A stretch of 64,000 bases of DNA from Coprinus comatus (lineage: Eukaryota > Basidiomycota > Agaricomycetes > Agaricales > Agaricaceae): positions 620,001-684,000 of the forward strand of contig JAWPGT010000008.1 in assembly GCA_034638255.1 (NCBI GenBank). Reading direction: 5' to 3'. Under the pieces are notes generated by a model. The model saw nothing but the letters and a program-made list of their open reading frames with translations. It was not told where the DNA came from and searched no databases. The position numbers and the translations under genes were made by a program. Shown here one piece after another: positions 44,624 to 63,100 of this stretch. How positions within the stretch are numbered: the stretch's first letter is position 1; each line of letters starts with the position of its first letter.

Positions 44624-46387
44624 CTAGTAAGGTTCTTCCAGCAGTCGAGGGACTGTCCACTGCTCACCACCGTTTGTTGACCAATCACATTTATCCTCCA
44701 TTCCTAGGCCATCGTACGCAGAGAACTTTTTTATTCCTGAATCCCTCAATCTACTGCCATCACAACTTTGACTCTCGCCTGATTTTTCTGGTAGATAGTA
44801 CCACAGATCCAGGATCAAACCTGTATCTTTTTCCAGCATCTCTAGTTTTTTTCTGACTGCATCTCCTGGGATCTCATTTCCTTCAAGGAAAGAGATGCTA
44901 ACTTTCCGCAAGCGAGAACCTTTAGAGGAGGATACTAACAATGTTCTAGAACGAAGGAAAGAAAGAAGGCTTGATGGTTTGAAGCTGGCCCCAATGATGT
45001 GTAGGACCTCGAGGTGTGGACAGAGGCATTGAAGGCGATCGTCATCAGTTAATTTAGCTGTGAACATAGCTAATATTGAATCGTCAAAACACCAAGCAGA
45101 ACATAAGGATAATCGCCGCATTAACGGAAGGTGTTTCAACAAATCAAGTACCATGACCTCGGAATAATATGACCAGTCTATTAGACACAGTTCTTCGAGT
45201 CCATGTTCAAGTGTCCCAAGGAAGGAATAGAGCGACGTATATAGTAGGGCCGAATTCGAATGATTTTCTGTGAAGTTTTGTGTGAGTGCTTCCGGTAATA
45301 TTTCGATTTTTAGGTGACGGAGCTGAGGAACATGTAAGGTTTGGAAAAAGTGTACCGTATTGCCAATACGAGAGTAGAGCAGTGGGATAAGATGCAACGT
45401 GCGCAGATGTGGGAGGAAGATTTTGTCGTGTGGAGAGACTATGGTTTCATCACCATCATCATTTTGCAAGTGTAATCCGAGAAAATCGGTATACTCGATC
45501 GTGAGGGCACATATCTCGAGGCTAGGACAACGATTCAAGATATTTCTGATTGTATTGTATGAATACATGCCACCCGTTAGATCCAGTGCAGTCAGGATAC
45601 CCCATCGGATAGGATAATGTTTTATGTCAAGGCCGAAACGTGGGAGTGAGATTCGATGGAGTAGAGGGGCAGAGAGCAGGCTTATATTTTTATTCATCAA
45701 GTCTATTGGCATGTGATATAGTCTCCCATACTGAACCAGAGCAAGTTCCTCTAAAAGGGGAACATCCTCCATTTCGACGCAGAATGGCGGAGCCAATGAG
45801 TCTTCATCGTTCAAGTAAATTCTTCTCCAGCGAGCAGAAAATTCCGCGATTGTATTCATAATATCCCATGACCATGTACACTCTTCCTCTTTGAAAAAAA
45901 TGGATATGGAGAGCGGAAGGGCTCCTGAGCGGTCTAGCCATTCCCTAATAACAACAGCTGTTGTTTGATAGGTGTCTGGTAATGAAGGAATGCAAATATG
46001 GAGGGATGTCCAAAGAGCGGGGGTCGAAAATGCCACCTCCCTCCAATAGCTACAGACGCGCCCCAAGAGAAGTGGTGCCTCCCTGCTACTCATGATAGCA
46101 TTATGGGCTGTTGGGATGCAGTGATAAAAGATCTCTTGCAGAATTTCGGGCATAATACGCCTAATTGGAGCTATATATGCTTTGAGGACAGTTGCTCTCG
46201 TGGCAATTTCTTGTTCCTGGGACACGAGAGCATCGAGCCTGGAGTGTAGTCGAGTAATGTCATGGTCAAGGTAGAACAGGATTGCTTCCGCATATCTGAG
46301 GTATTCCTCTACAGCAAAAGCATTTTTCCTCGAAATCCTTGCATTTGAATCGAAGTCATCTTCGCTGATTAGCCTGGTACGGAACAT
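44624..46387 (-). CDS. F-box protein of the coiled-coil/F-box-like Agaricomycete type, intronless
   Basis: Single 587-aa frame from the ATG ending at 46387 (MFRTRLISED). The N-terminal helix (ILFYLDHDITRLHSRLDALV) with Leu and Arg heptads precedes an F-box-like motif IRRIMPEILQEIFYHCIP and GRVCSYWREVAFSTPALWTS. This is the common arrangement in mushroom F-box proteins. Leucine-rich repeats follow (LHLIPLLYSRI, LEELCLIDWSYYSEV, MRRLSLCSAW). It differs clearly from the three large paralogs and lacks their acidic C-terminus. Substrate unknown; an SCF adaptor role is inferred from the motif. Confidence 0.85.
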   Translation of the reverse strand: MFRTRLISEDDFDSNARISRKNAFAVEEYLRYAEAILFYLDHDITRLHSRLDALVSQEQEIATRATVLKAYIAPIRRIMPEILQEIFYHCIPTAHNAIMSSREAPLLLGRVCSYWREVAFSTPALWTSLHICIPSLPDTYQTTAVVIREWLDRSGALPLSISIFFKEEECTWSWDIMNTIAEFSARWRRIYLNDEDSLAPPFCVEMEDVPLLEELALVQYGRLYHMPIDLMNKNISLLSAPLLHRISLPRFGLDIKHYPIRWGILTALDLTGGMYSYNTIRNILNRCPSLEICALTIEYTDFLGLHLQNDDGDETIVSPHDKIFLPHLRTLHLIPLLYSRIGNTVHFFQTLHVPQLRHLKIEILPEALTQNFTENHSNSALLYTSLYSFLGTLEHGLEELCLIDWSYYSEVMVLDLLKHLPLMRRLSLCSAWCFDDSILAMFTAKLTDDDRLQCLCPHLEVLHIIGASFKPSSLLSFLRSRTLLVSSSKGSRLRKVSISFLEGNEIPGDAVRKKLEMLEKDTGLILDLWYYLPEKSGESQSCDGSRLRDSGIKKFSAYDGLGMEDKCDWSTNGGEQWTVPRLLEEPY

Positions 46388-46862
46388 TCATTCGTTGAGA
46401 GTGTTGGTATGGGAGGGTTGGAAGAGTCGGTGTTATGCGTTCAGGACAGAATGGTCAATGAATGACGATAAGATTGGGAGAGCTTGAGAATTTGTTACAG
46501 AAAAAATAGGCAGCCTGGGAATGAGCGCTTGAGCATCATACCAACTGTCATATATTTTTAGCGAGAAAAAAGATGAAATGATTTCTTATTCCGCAAGGTT
46601 GGGGTGTGTAACCAAGGTTTTCTGGATGGGTGTGTGGGCTCCGCAATCTGGGCATGGGTACTTGAACACCTAAAAGACTGGATTGTCAGTGTTCGAACTT
46701 GGTGAACGATTAAACATTACATTGTCCTCTGATTAGATCCAGTAAACTACATAGTTGGTATATTTGACTCAAATCGCAAATGTAGCACAAGTGGAATAAG
46801 AAACATAGATATGCAAGCAAGTATGTAAATAAGTCAACGACACCGACTGAGCCTGTGATCAA
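46388..46862. other. Intergenic between F-box gene and ABCC transporter
   Basis: Promoter of the F-box gene and 3' flank of the transporter. No gene, RNA or repeat that I can support. Confidence 0.5.
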
Positions 46863-53970
<7,108 letters not shown>

Positions 53971-54289
53971 GTTAGTCGTTTAGAGTAAGAGACGCGTAGT
54001 TCGGTGATGGGAACAAATACGAGGGCCATTCGGCAATTAGCAAATCAAAGTCTAAAATAGATTACACAGCCATCCGATCATTTTTAACCACTTCCTTCCA
54101 AGTTCTAAACCAAGGTCACACACATGCTTCGATTCTGGACAATGACGCGGTACACACAAGACCATATTTATACTAATAATATCTTCTAGGCATGTGCGCA
54201 GTTGTATGATAGTGGAACATTATTCAAACTTCAAGATAACGACACCCAAGGTCACCACTCCCCGCGGCCACGGCCGAGAAGCCGACCTA
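53971..54289. other. Intergenic between the transporter start and the membrane-protein gene
   Basis: Contains the promoter of the minus-strand transporter and the 3' flank of the next minus-strand gene. Nothing else is seen. Confidence 0.45.
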
Positions 54290-55351
54290 CTATGCTTTAT
54301 ATTCCTGTTGTTCATCCAAAGCATACCCATTATTCGACCTCCGAAGATTCAAATAATCATCCGAAAGCCAAAACTTTGTCACAGTCAAATAAAGACTTTG
54401 CTGATCATCCGCTCCAAGTGGAATCGTTGTGTCCAAACGAAATCCGTACCACGCATTGAAGCAAATGGCCGTCACAATACAAGCAACAGTAATCCCAACT
54501 GTTGGTCGATACCAAATGAGTAGTCCAAGGAATCCAATGAAAATTACTACATGTTCCAATCCTCTATCTGCCCAATGCGCAAATCGATGGATTCCAAAGA
54601 GCGGTTCGAGGTATCCAACATGAAAAGTGATGGTATCGATTTTCTTGGGGAAAAGTACTATGCTTGCTCCGACTGCAATGCACCAAGGCAAGAAAAAAAG
54701 AAATTTAAACAGGCTTTTTCCAATTCGGTCCAAATTCCAGTTCCGGTAGAACGACGGGTATTTGTGCCCAGTTCCGGTTCGTTGTTCGTTGTATTCCAAT
54801 TGGTCATCACTTTGGTCTTGGATATCTATAGAAATGTGCCTGTTTGGCATGTTATACAACGCCTGCTGCTCGTTTAGTCCAAAAGTTTTTCCAAGGCAGC
54901 AAATAGATCGTACCTTTGCTCGTCGATGTGTGACTTCGGGATCCTCACAATCAGGAGATTGTAGAATACTTGACCTAGAAGTTGAAGAACATTGCCTCGA
55001 CATAGGTACACCCTTCACTTGTGTTACAATACGCTAAGTGATGGCATATACTATTCGACTCACCGGTGTTACCACACCCTTTCTTCTTCGATTCTCCAAG
55101 TCACTCGAAATCGTACTCAATGCATTATCTCCATATAATAAATTATATTCGTTACTACCCCTCATCGAAACCCTCCTTTCCGTCCTCATAGACATCGCCT
55201 TGGCTGCATGCGCCAATGACATAAAGGGTTGGGTCTCTTCATCTCGAGGCGTTGTCAAACCAGAATTGACGGACGAATCTGTCCCGCTGGAGCCGCTTCT
55301 TTGGATGAGTGATTCGTCAAATGTTGGGCTAGGAATGTTGAGAGAAGGCAT
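54290..55351 (-). CDS. Multi-pass membrane protein of unknown function
   Basis: Start at the ATG ending at 55351 (MPSLNIPSPTF); the frame upstream has no ATG. The first segment, to about 55065, is hydrophilic and Ser-rich (SGSSGTDSSVNSGLTTPRD) and ends NRRRKGVVTP at a donor GTGAGTCG. The second segment, to 54290, begins either RIVTQVKG, after a very short 30-nt intron, or from an acceptor I cannot place. It contains about four hydrophobic helices (FLFFLPWCIAVGASIVLF, VVIFIGFLGLLIWY, TVACIVTAICFNAWYGF) and ends LNLRRSNNGYALDEQQ. I do not recognise the family. Tyr and Trp in the loops and a soluble tail suggest an endomembrane protein. Confidence 0.65.
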
Positions 55352-55602
55352 CGCTATGTTCAAGAAGAGTGATGTATAGTCTGCGTGTTCAAGTTTAGGT
55401 TCCGCGAGCAGGTTTTGTTTCAGTCGAACAGGTTGTATTTAAAACACGACGTATGGAAAACAAAAATAGCAGCAACAAAGTAGCATTCTAGTTCTACTAG
55501 CTTTCGACAATAATCGTATACGCTTTACACATACTCTACAAGCACAGTGTTCTTTTATTTACTCTAAAACAAAATCAACATATGGGACGAATAAATAGGT
55601 TA

Positions 55603-57116
55603 TCAAAGCCTTGCCTCGGTAACGAAACCAACACCCTGAACGTTAAGAGGAGTAATTAGCCTCTACCATAGAACATTACAATTCACAATTCACATACAGT
55701 AGCGATGTTCTTGGCCAACTCGGGGATGGCAGCCTTGATGAGAGCCTGTTCGGCCTCGGTGATCTTGCCGAGAGTGTTGATCTTTACTACACCCTCAGTC
55801 TATTTGTACATAAAATTCAAGTCAGAACCCAACACTAATCAGCTATTGGAAAGAACACATACACCGAGCTCAATGTTGGAAGAGAAGTAAGCCAACTCTT
55901 GGCCAAGTTCCTTGGTAAGGGCAGCACCACCCTCAGTATCAGCAGCAAGGTTAACATAGCTGGGAGCAACAATGCCCTTCTCGCCCTTGAAAGCCCTCAA
56001 AACTTTGAAAGCGAACTCAGCACCAGCGTAAGCCATGGACAAAGTAGCGGAACCAGCACCACCCTTAGCCTTGACAACTTCATCACCACCGAATTGAATA
56101 CGGTTTACAAGGGCATTGTAGTCATCGGTGGAGAGACTAGAGGCAAGAGGGTGAGAAGATTGGGAAAGGAGAGGGACAATCTGTACAAAATGAGCATATA
56201 TTGCGCAATTCAGACAGGGATTTACTCACGGTAACACCACTGTGGCCACCAACAACGGGAACAACGACATCCTTGGAGGTGGAAAGGTCGCCGTTCTTCT
56301 CAGCCACGAATGTTGATGCACGAACGACATCCAAAGTTGTGACACCGAAGAGGCTGAATATGAATGTAAATGACCGCGGAAATAAAAAGAAGACACAAGG
56401 GACTAATCACCGTTTGGGGTCGAAGACACCATGCTTCTTGAAGACCTCAGCGACGATGGGGACAGTGGAGTTAACGGGGTTTGAGATAACGAGAACGAAT
56501 GCCTTGGGGGCAGTGGTTGCAATGCCAGTTGCAAGATCACGAACAATACCAGCGTTGATCTATGCTCGTCAGTTAGATATAGATCAAAAAACGCAGCACT
56601 TGAAAACATACCTTGAATAAATCATCTCTACGTATTGCAGTATTTTTCAGCAACAAGGAAAAATAATTATGAATACATTAGGAATTACCTTGTCATCTAA
56701 ACTAAAATCAGCATTAAATTAACAATGGAGGCAGATGGCAGATGTACTTACACCAGGTTTCCTCGGAACACCAGCGGGGATGACAACAATGTCAGCACCC
56801 TTCAAAGCCTTGGCAAGACCATCATCAGGGGGGAGGAAACCCTCGACTTTGGCGGGGGTCGAGATGTGAGAGAGATCAGCGGCAACTCCGGGGGTGTTGA
56901 CAATATCGAAGAGAGCGAGCTAGCGGGTTAAGTAAGTAAACAGATTCCAAGAAATGCTAAAGATCTATATACCTCGTCAACAAGGGCATTGCCTTTCAGA
57001 AGGAGGGCTAGGGGTTGGCCAATACCACCTATAAATTCGATTAATCGGTCAAAAACAAGAGATCGCAAATCGCAAGAGGAATTACCTGCAGCACCGAGAA
57101 CAACTGCCTTAACCAT
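55603..57116 (-). CDS. NAD-dependent malate dehydrogenase, cytosolic/peroxisomal type
   Basis: Interconverts malate and oxaloacetate with NAD. The ATG ends at 57116 ([10 protein letters not shown]) and the stop is at 55603-55605, giving about 330 aa in many small exons. The NAD-binding loop [15 protein letters not shown] is split by an intron. Further motifs are [19 protein letters not shown] (substrate-binding Arg), [25 protein letters not shown] and the catalytic His in VVGGHSGVT. Two very short exons, 8 nt (56689-56696) and 16 nt (56612-56627), encode MTRDDLFK. There is no mitochondrial presequence, and the protein ends TEARL, whose final ARL fits the PTS1 consensus. A peroxisomal or dual cytosolic/peroxisomal location in the glyoxylate cycle is therefore likely (inference). 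The last exon follows an intron ending GTTCAG. Confidence 0.93.
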
Positions 57117-60100
57117 GATGTCTGAATATGCGTGGATGAGAGATTGAAGAAAGCGTAGATTAGGGAGTATACGGCTATCCGAAGTAATATCTCTTCAGAT
57201 AATGGCACGTGATTGGGTTGATGCGGATCAATCCACCTCCACACACGCTACACCGACGCTACCAAGACGCTACCGCCTCCGAGTCCCTCACAAATCGTCC
57301 CGAGAACAAACTACCTTACGAAGGAACAAATCGGAAATAGTATCTGTGCATTCAACAGCTCACAGCACACCCTTTTCTCCTCCAGGGCGTGTTGGTAGTA
57401 TTCCGTACGGCGTACACACACCTCGATTAACCGACATACTCCGCATCTACGCGCCTGCACGTGATTCTAATTGCGAAAACAAAAGCTGTGAATGGCTGCT
57501 TATTCGCCATTGGCTTATTCAAGCTTGCCAGTTGTTCGAAACGTTACTTACTGATCCTGACCTCTATAGATATATGTCTCGGAAATTGCAGGGGATTCTA
57601 TACGCTGCCGCAGTACTGTGAAGTAGCCCCTATTTTGTGGAGGCAGGCGTAGTACTTCAAGTACTTCATCCTTACGCATTTAATGTGTCTCTCATTTTCA
57701 GCAACCAAACATCTGACCTGGTTTCCCAGTCTTTCTATTTTCTCGCATCTTGCGCAGTAGAAAGTAGAGTAACCGGTCACCGGTCAATCCTCACAAAAGA
57801 ACAAAACCCGCTTGAAGAGATCAAGGAAATCTCGCTTAACACCGTTAGATATAATGTTTAAATTAATTAAAACAGTTGAGTGCATTCTGTTGCAGCAAAT
57901 TTCATTATATATTCTATGTGTCTCGATAGATGCGGCAACTTACAATGCAACAACCTCGTCCTTTATTAATTACCTCTAAAATCGGTAACATATTCTATCA
58001 CCAGACAAAGGGCAAAAAGTTCCAGAATTTCTGGTGGAGTTGCCACCAAACACAGTATCCTGGAAATGGACTTTCATGATCTATCCTAGAAACTCAAATC
58101 ACCCCAGTCTGGTGGGCCTGCATCGAACACAGATTCTGCTGACTATCTTGAATGCATTCACCTTCGCATGCATATGCATATAGCTGGACTTCTCAATCGA
58201 CCGATCCATTGAGTCTCCACCTGCGTGGTTTTCGCCGTTCATTAGGAGACTATTTTATGTACTTCAAGCCTTCCAATGCGTATATGACCCTGCAGGCTAT
58301 GAAAACATATTTTACATACAAAATCAAAATGCTCAAAGTCCCTCAAAAGAACGTTCTTGTTGGAAGGTACCCTCGTTTCATAAAAAGATTAATAAAAAGA
58401 TAATGATTGACGAAGAATAGGGTTTAAAGAAATGAAGTGCATTCATTCTCAAGGTACCTGTACCGGGATCCGTAAGGTGACGGGAGTCGGTCTTTAAGTT
58501 TCAACTTCGGGAAGTCTCGATGTTCAACACATGCCGAGCTTCGTGTAAACCGGAACAAACTCGTCGTCAAGTCAGTAGGTAATAATCCAGGAAATCTAGA
58601 ATCGATGTACTATCAGTTATTACACCACAAAAAAATGGGGTAGGAAAGAGATGGGCGCAACCGTTGGTTGTCAATGAATTGTGACACTCGACCGAAAACG
58701 AAGAACGTCCATTCAAAGGGTACTAGAGAAATTATATTCACTTATTCAGCATCTAGAACGACTTCCAGATTTCAATCAAAGGTGTCCAGCCAACTCACTA
58801 AAAGAAATAACTCAAAAAACTCGGTCTCAAGTCGGAATCTGTGTTTAATAAAAATCTTCTGCCAATTGTGTGCATATGGGGATCTAAAGTTTAGCATCTT
58901 CCCTGGATTTTCTCTTCCCCGGACTTGCTATTAGCGGACGGTTGGTTCCGATTCCACACTCTCTTGCCCCTACTTGTCTGGTATTATATAATCCGTCTAC
59001 AACCTTCTACAACGAAACAAAGCATGTGGCTTCCTCGTGGTTCCGCTCATGTTCCGCGACACACTCCACTGTCCATTCAATGTCACGGTCCGACCCCGAC
59101 CAAGCGATGTTACTTTAATGATCAGAATGAAACGAGTAGATAATGATCCTCAAGTAAGATTGTGTCTCAACACTCCATCTACTAGCGGCTGATCACAGTT
59201 CAAAAGCTCCCGAAATCTTTTATCCTTGTTCCCCGATGAACACGCCCCGCGCCGACCTTTGTATGATGTAGAATTTAACCATTAACCGATGAACCCGAAG
59301 TTATCTTTGTTATAGAAAAAGAGCAAAAAAGGTCGGTAGATGCGTCTCTTTGCACTTTACAACGGGTTAAAATATGGTACCCACACTAGCAGGCATATCA
59401 CTTCTCCCCCCGAACTCTACGCAACAACTATCAGTGATATTATAGTATATATACCCGTCTACATGGTAACTCCCGTATCCGTCGGGTGCCCCATTATTGA
59501 AAACAGAATTCGCGGAGGCGCTATGATATCATTTCTTGAGATCTTGAGAAAGAAATCGGCCACGAAAGAGCAGAAGAGCAAAAATGATGTGATGATGTCA
59601 TAGTGTCATCAGAAATTGCACTATGTACATACATACGCGCATCAATCCATTTTTGAATTTCCGTTTTCTCACACCCCCCACAGTCTCTCTTTTCGGGTCG
59701 AACATGTACCAACCAACTGTGATAGAGGTTGTACCAATAGAGACGTCACACCATGAGATTTCGCTTTCTCACTAATTACTTCTGGGGTTGAGGTTGTAAC
59801 TCATTGCATATAGGGTACGGCGTCACAAATAAACCGATTTTCCGTCATGACACGAACTTGGAAGTTGCAATTTCCGCTCACCGTCACCGGCCGGTTTTCT
59901 TGATGGGACATTGGCCGGCGGCAAAATATTTGATCGAATCGGAGCGACGATTCCGAAACTTTTCTTTAGTCCATTTACCATGAAGGATTCAAAACAATGA
60001 GGTTAACAAAACTGGGTTACTGGCTGTTACTGGGTCAACCAGTCAAGTGTTACTGACTGTTGTATTAAGGGACAAAGGGATATTTGATTTTTTTTCATGG

Positions 60101-63100
60101 GCCGTATTTAAGTTCATTTGGGGAAAAAAGGATCGCCTGACCTAAGTATCCGGCCGGTTTTGTTTACCTAGTCCGTGAACTGCGCAATTTAGCGACGTGA
60201 AGATGGAGATTTATCATTTTATCATTTTTTCTTTTTCATATGCGTGAAGAAATCTCGAATCTCTCTACATACCCCACGCGTTGATGGGTTTGAGCTGGCA
60301 ACATTTGGTTGGATGGTAGGTAAAATGCGATCAAATCCCTCTAGTACTAGCGATTGACTTCTGTCGGTATCGGTAGAGTGTTTAATGTAAATCATGCCAT
60401 TGGGAAACCCAGGTTATGTGTTGCTCTCTTCTCGGACCCAAGATTTCAGCTCTCTCCCTTTTTTCATGGATCCATACTCATCGCACGTCAATTTTTTTTT
60501 CCATTAGACATATCTTTGGTTGATGATGGATAGATATGTAGATGGCATCGATAGCACGGGACGGTCCTGCGATCATGGCAGATGGAATCATGGATAGGAA
60601 GATTTTCCTTCTGCCCGTGAATTTGTTGTTAGATTGTTCCAGACTCCGACGGTCATGATCTCCTACGGATTATGTATGTAAGTGGTTGCTTCATTGCATC
60701 CTCTTCATGGGGGTGTTATACGGTGATGTGTTTTGGAAGGAGTAGTACTGATAACAACAAAGATGGAGCTGTTGTACATCGCCAATTCGCCGTATGAAGT
60801 ATCGTTTCTCTAGTAGGTCACCACACTCTTAAGTGGAATTCTGACAAAGGAATTGAATTGCGCACCTTATCATATCAATACGTGTCGATCATGATGGATT
60901 GATGATCCAGACATACGCAAAATACGCCATGTTCATGGTAGCTTCTTCAGATGGTCCACGGAAAGCAATGGGTCAGCTGGCTACTCTTGTATATATAGAA
61001 AGCAAAAGCAAGTTAGCAACTAGGTCAAGAGTCCAGAGAAACGCCACATAACCTAAGATAACCAAACAACTCAGTATATCATCTAAGCGAGCTTTAACAA
61101 GTAGACACTCAAGACCACCACCTGACTTGAACGATTTGTCGATGATCCAAGAACTTCTCACTAACATTCATTGTCACAAATTTAGAAACAAATCCTATTG
61201 AGTTGAACAAATACTAGTACTACTCAGTTTTTTTTACTTCGCTACAACTTCGAATTCTCCCGAGCATAGACCATTAACTTCATACCCTCGAAGGCTATTA
61301 TACTATAGGCACGTCCAATATACTACACTAGTAGTGACGATGATATACGGTGTGTGTTTTTGTGTATGTACAAATACTCGGTAGTGTTCGAGACCGTTTC
61401 ACTAGTTAAAAAGAAGATTCTGGTAAATAGCACATGGTTGATTCAAACTTGTGACTTATCATACATAGCAACTGTTCTTCCATTCATTTGGATATCTCGC
61501 ACCATTCTCGGACCAAAATCAATGATACGATCTCACCTTGTAACTTCATACACATCCGACTCTAAAGGCGCGAAAGTTTGAGCGAAACCTTAGTATTTAT
61601 ACGAGTAACGAGAATATGATGTGGTACTATTTATTGCTCTTACAAAACAAATAGGTATTAGGTGGCCTTTAAAGTGGTCAAAGAACCACAGATATTACCG
61701 GAGTTAGAGGTCGGAGATGTGTAAGAAGTACGTATATATGTTATCTCACACTCATGTTGTATGATGAATCGATTGATGCATCATATCTCTGAGTGGCACT
61801 TCTTACAATGAGAAGTCGGAAGGATTCTCAAATGTCATGGGGAAGAGGAACAAATTTCCGTATAAGACATATGTAATTTCACAACTGTTAGGAAAAAAGA
61901 AGACTTGTGTTGACATGGTCAATTCAATCCAAGTCCCTGGTAAGGCGAGAGAAAAACCAACAATACTATATTTATTTGAAGTTCTGACGAAATCAAGACA
62001 CCAAAAGAAGACCTTCTTTTTCACCAGCTACACCGACTCACCAATTCATTGGATTATCAGGTAGTGGGTAAAAGTTCTATTTCACTTACTTACACTAGTG
62101 GGACTGATATACTATCTATATCTATATTATCATTCGTATCCGATGATTATATGATGATGATGGATTTAAGTCCCAACCATGTGTTCAGAATTTGATGAGG
62201 AGTCTTCCCGTTATTTGTTGACTGTTCTGAATGGAAACTTCATAAGTTGTGTTCTGACTGATCGCACATAATCCCATCTATACACTTGACCCGCAGGCCG
62301 AAGAAGTCATAAGGCTAAGCGCTAATTTCTAAGTTATCGGCCGGAGTGACCAGTCAAGTCACAAAGACCGCCTCGTTCAACACATGATCCCGATCTTTCT
62401 CGCATTAACCACTTCAAGCTGATAAATTTCAACCATTGAATTGTGGTATGATCGGACAAGCGGCAAACTTGAACAGCCTACGTTTTCACGCGAAATCCAA
62501 CAAACTCTTACATTACAACTAACAATCAATGATAACCGCAACCCCATACTACTAGACTATTGATAGTATTTCCTCTTGAGGTCGTGTTCTGAAGAGTATC
62601 CACATATCTATGTATCGTCTATCATAATTCCTCGTAACGAGACAACCCGCGCTGTATTTTATAGATAAAATAGAGTTGTGAGAAGAAGCGCCGAATTGGA
62701 TGGCATTGATGCTAGTGAGTAAATTGCTAAGATCATAAGTACTGCTTGGTTGAAGCCTACTTTGTCTTCCTCGGTCTCCGAGACCACTTCACTGATTGTA
62801 TATAGTATCTAAATACATACACTTACTGTGTTTAGTAGGATTGTATCCGACACCACGAATAGCGATTGTTTCTTTTTTGATACCGCAACAAGAAGTAACA
62901 ACCGTCACGAACCTCTCCCTCGCACTAGAACAGGTTGAAATATCAAACAAACCTTGTTATTTAACCAATCCGAGTCATTAATCACTCTTGAATGGAAACC
63001 GGAGTCGTGTATTGGGGATGGGGTGTTGTGTCGAAACACTGCACTTCGTGAAATAAAACGCTTGAATCTCACGACTCGGAGTCACTGCCTCAGGCCTCAA

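Noticed and set aside
57202..57621. 139-aa plus-strand open frame overlapping the MDH promoter
   Set aside because: Low-complexity Ser/Thr/Arg content, no domain resemblance, and position in the divergent promoter; likely chance.
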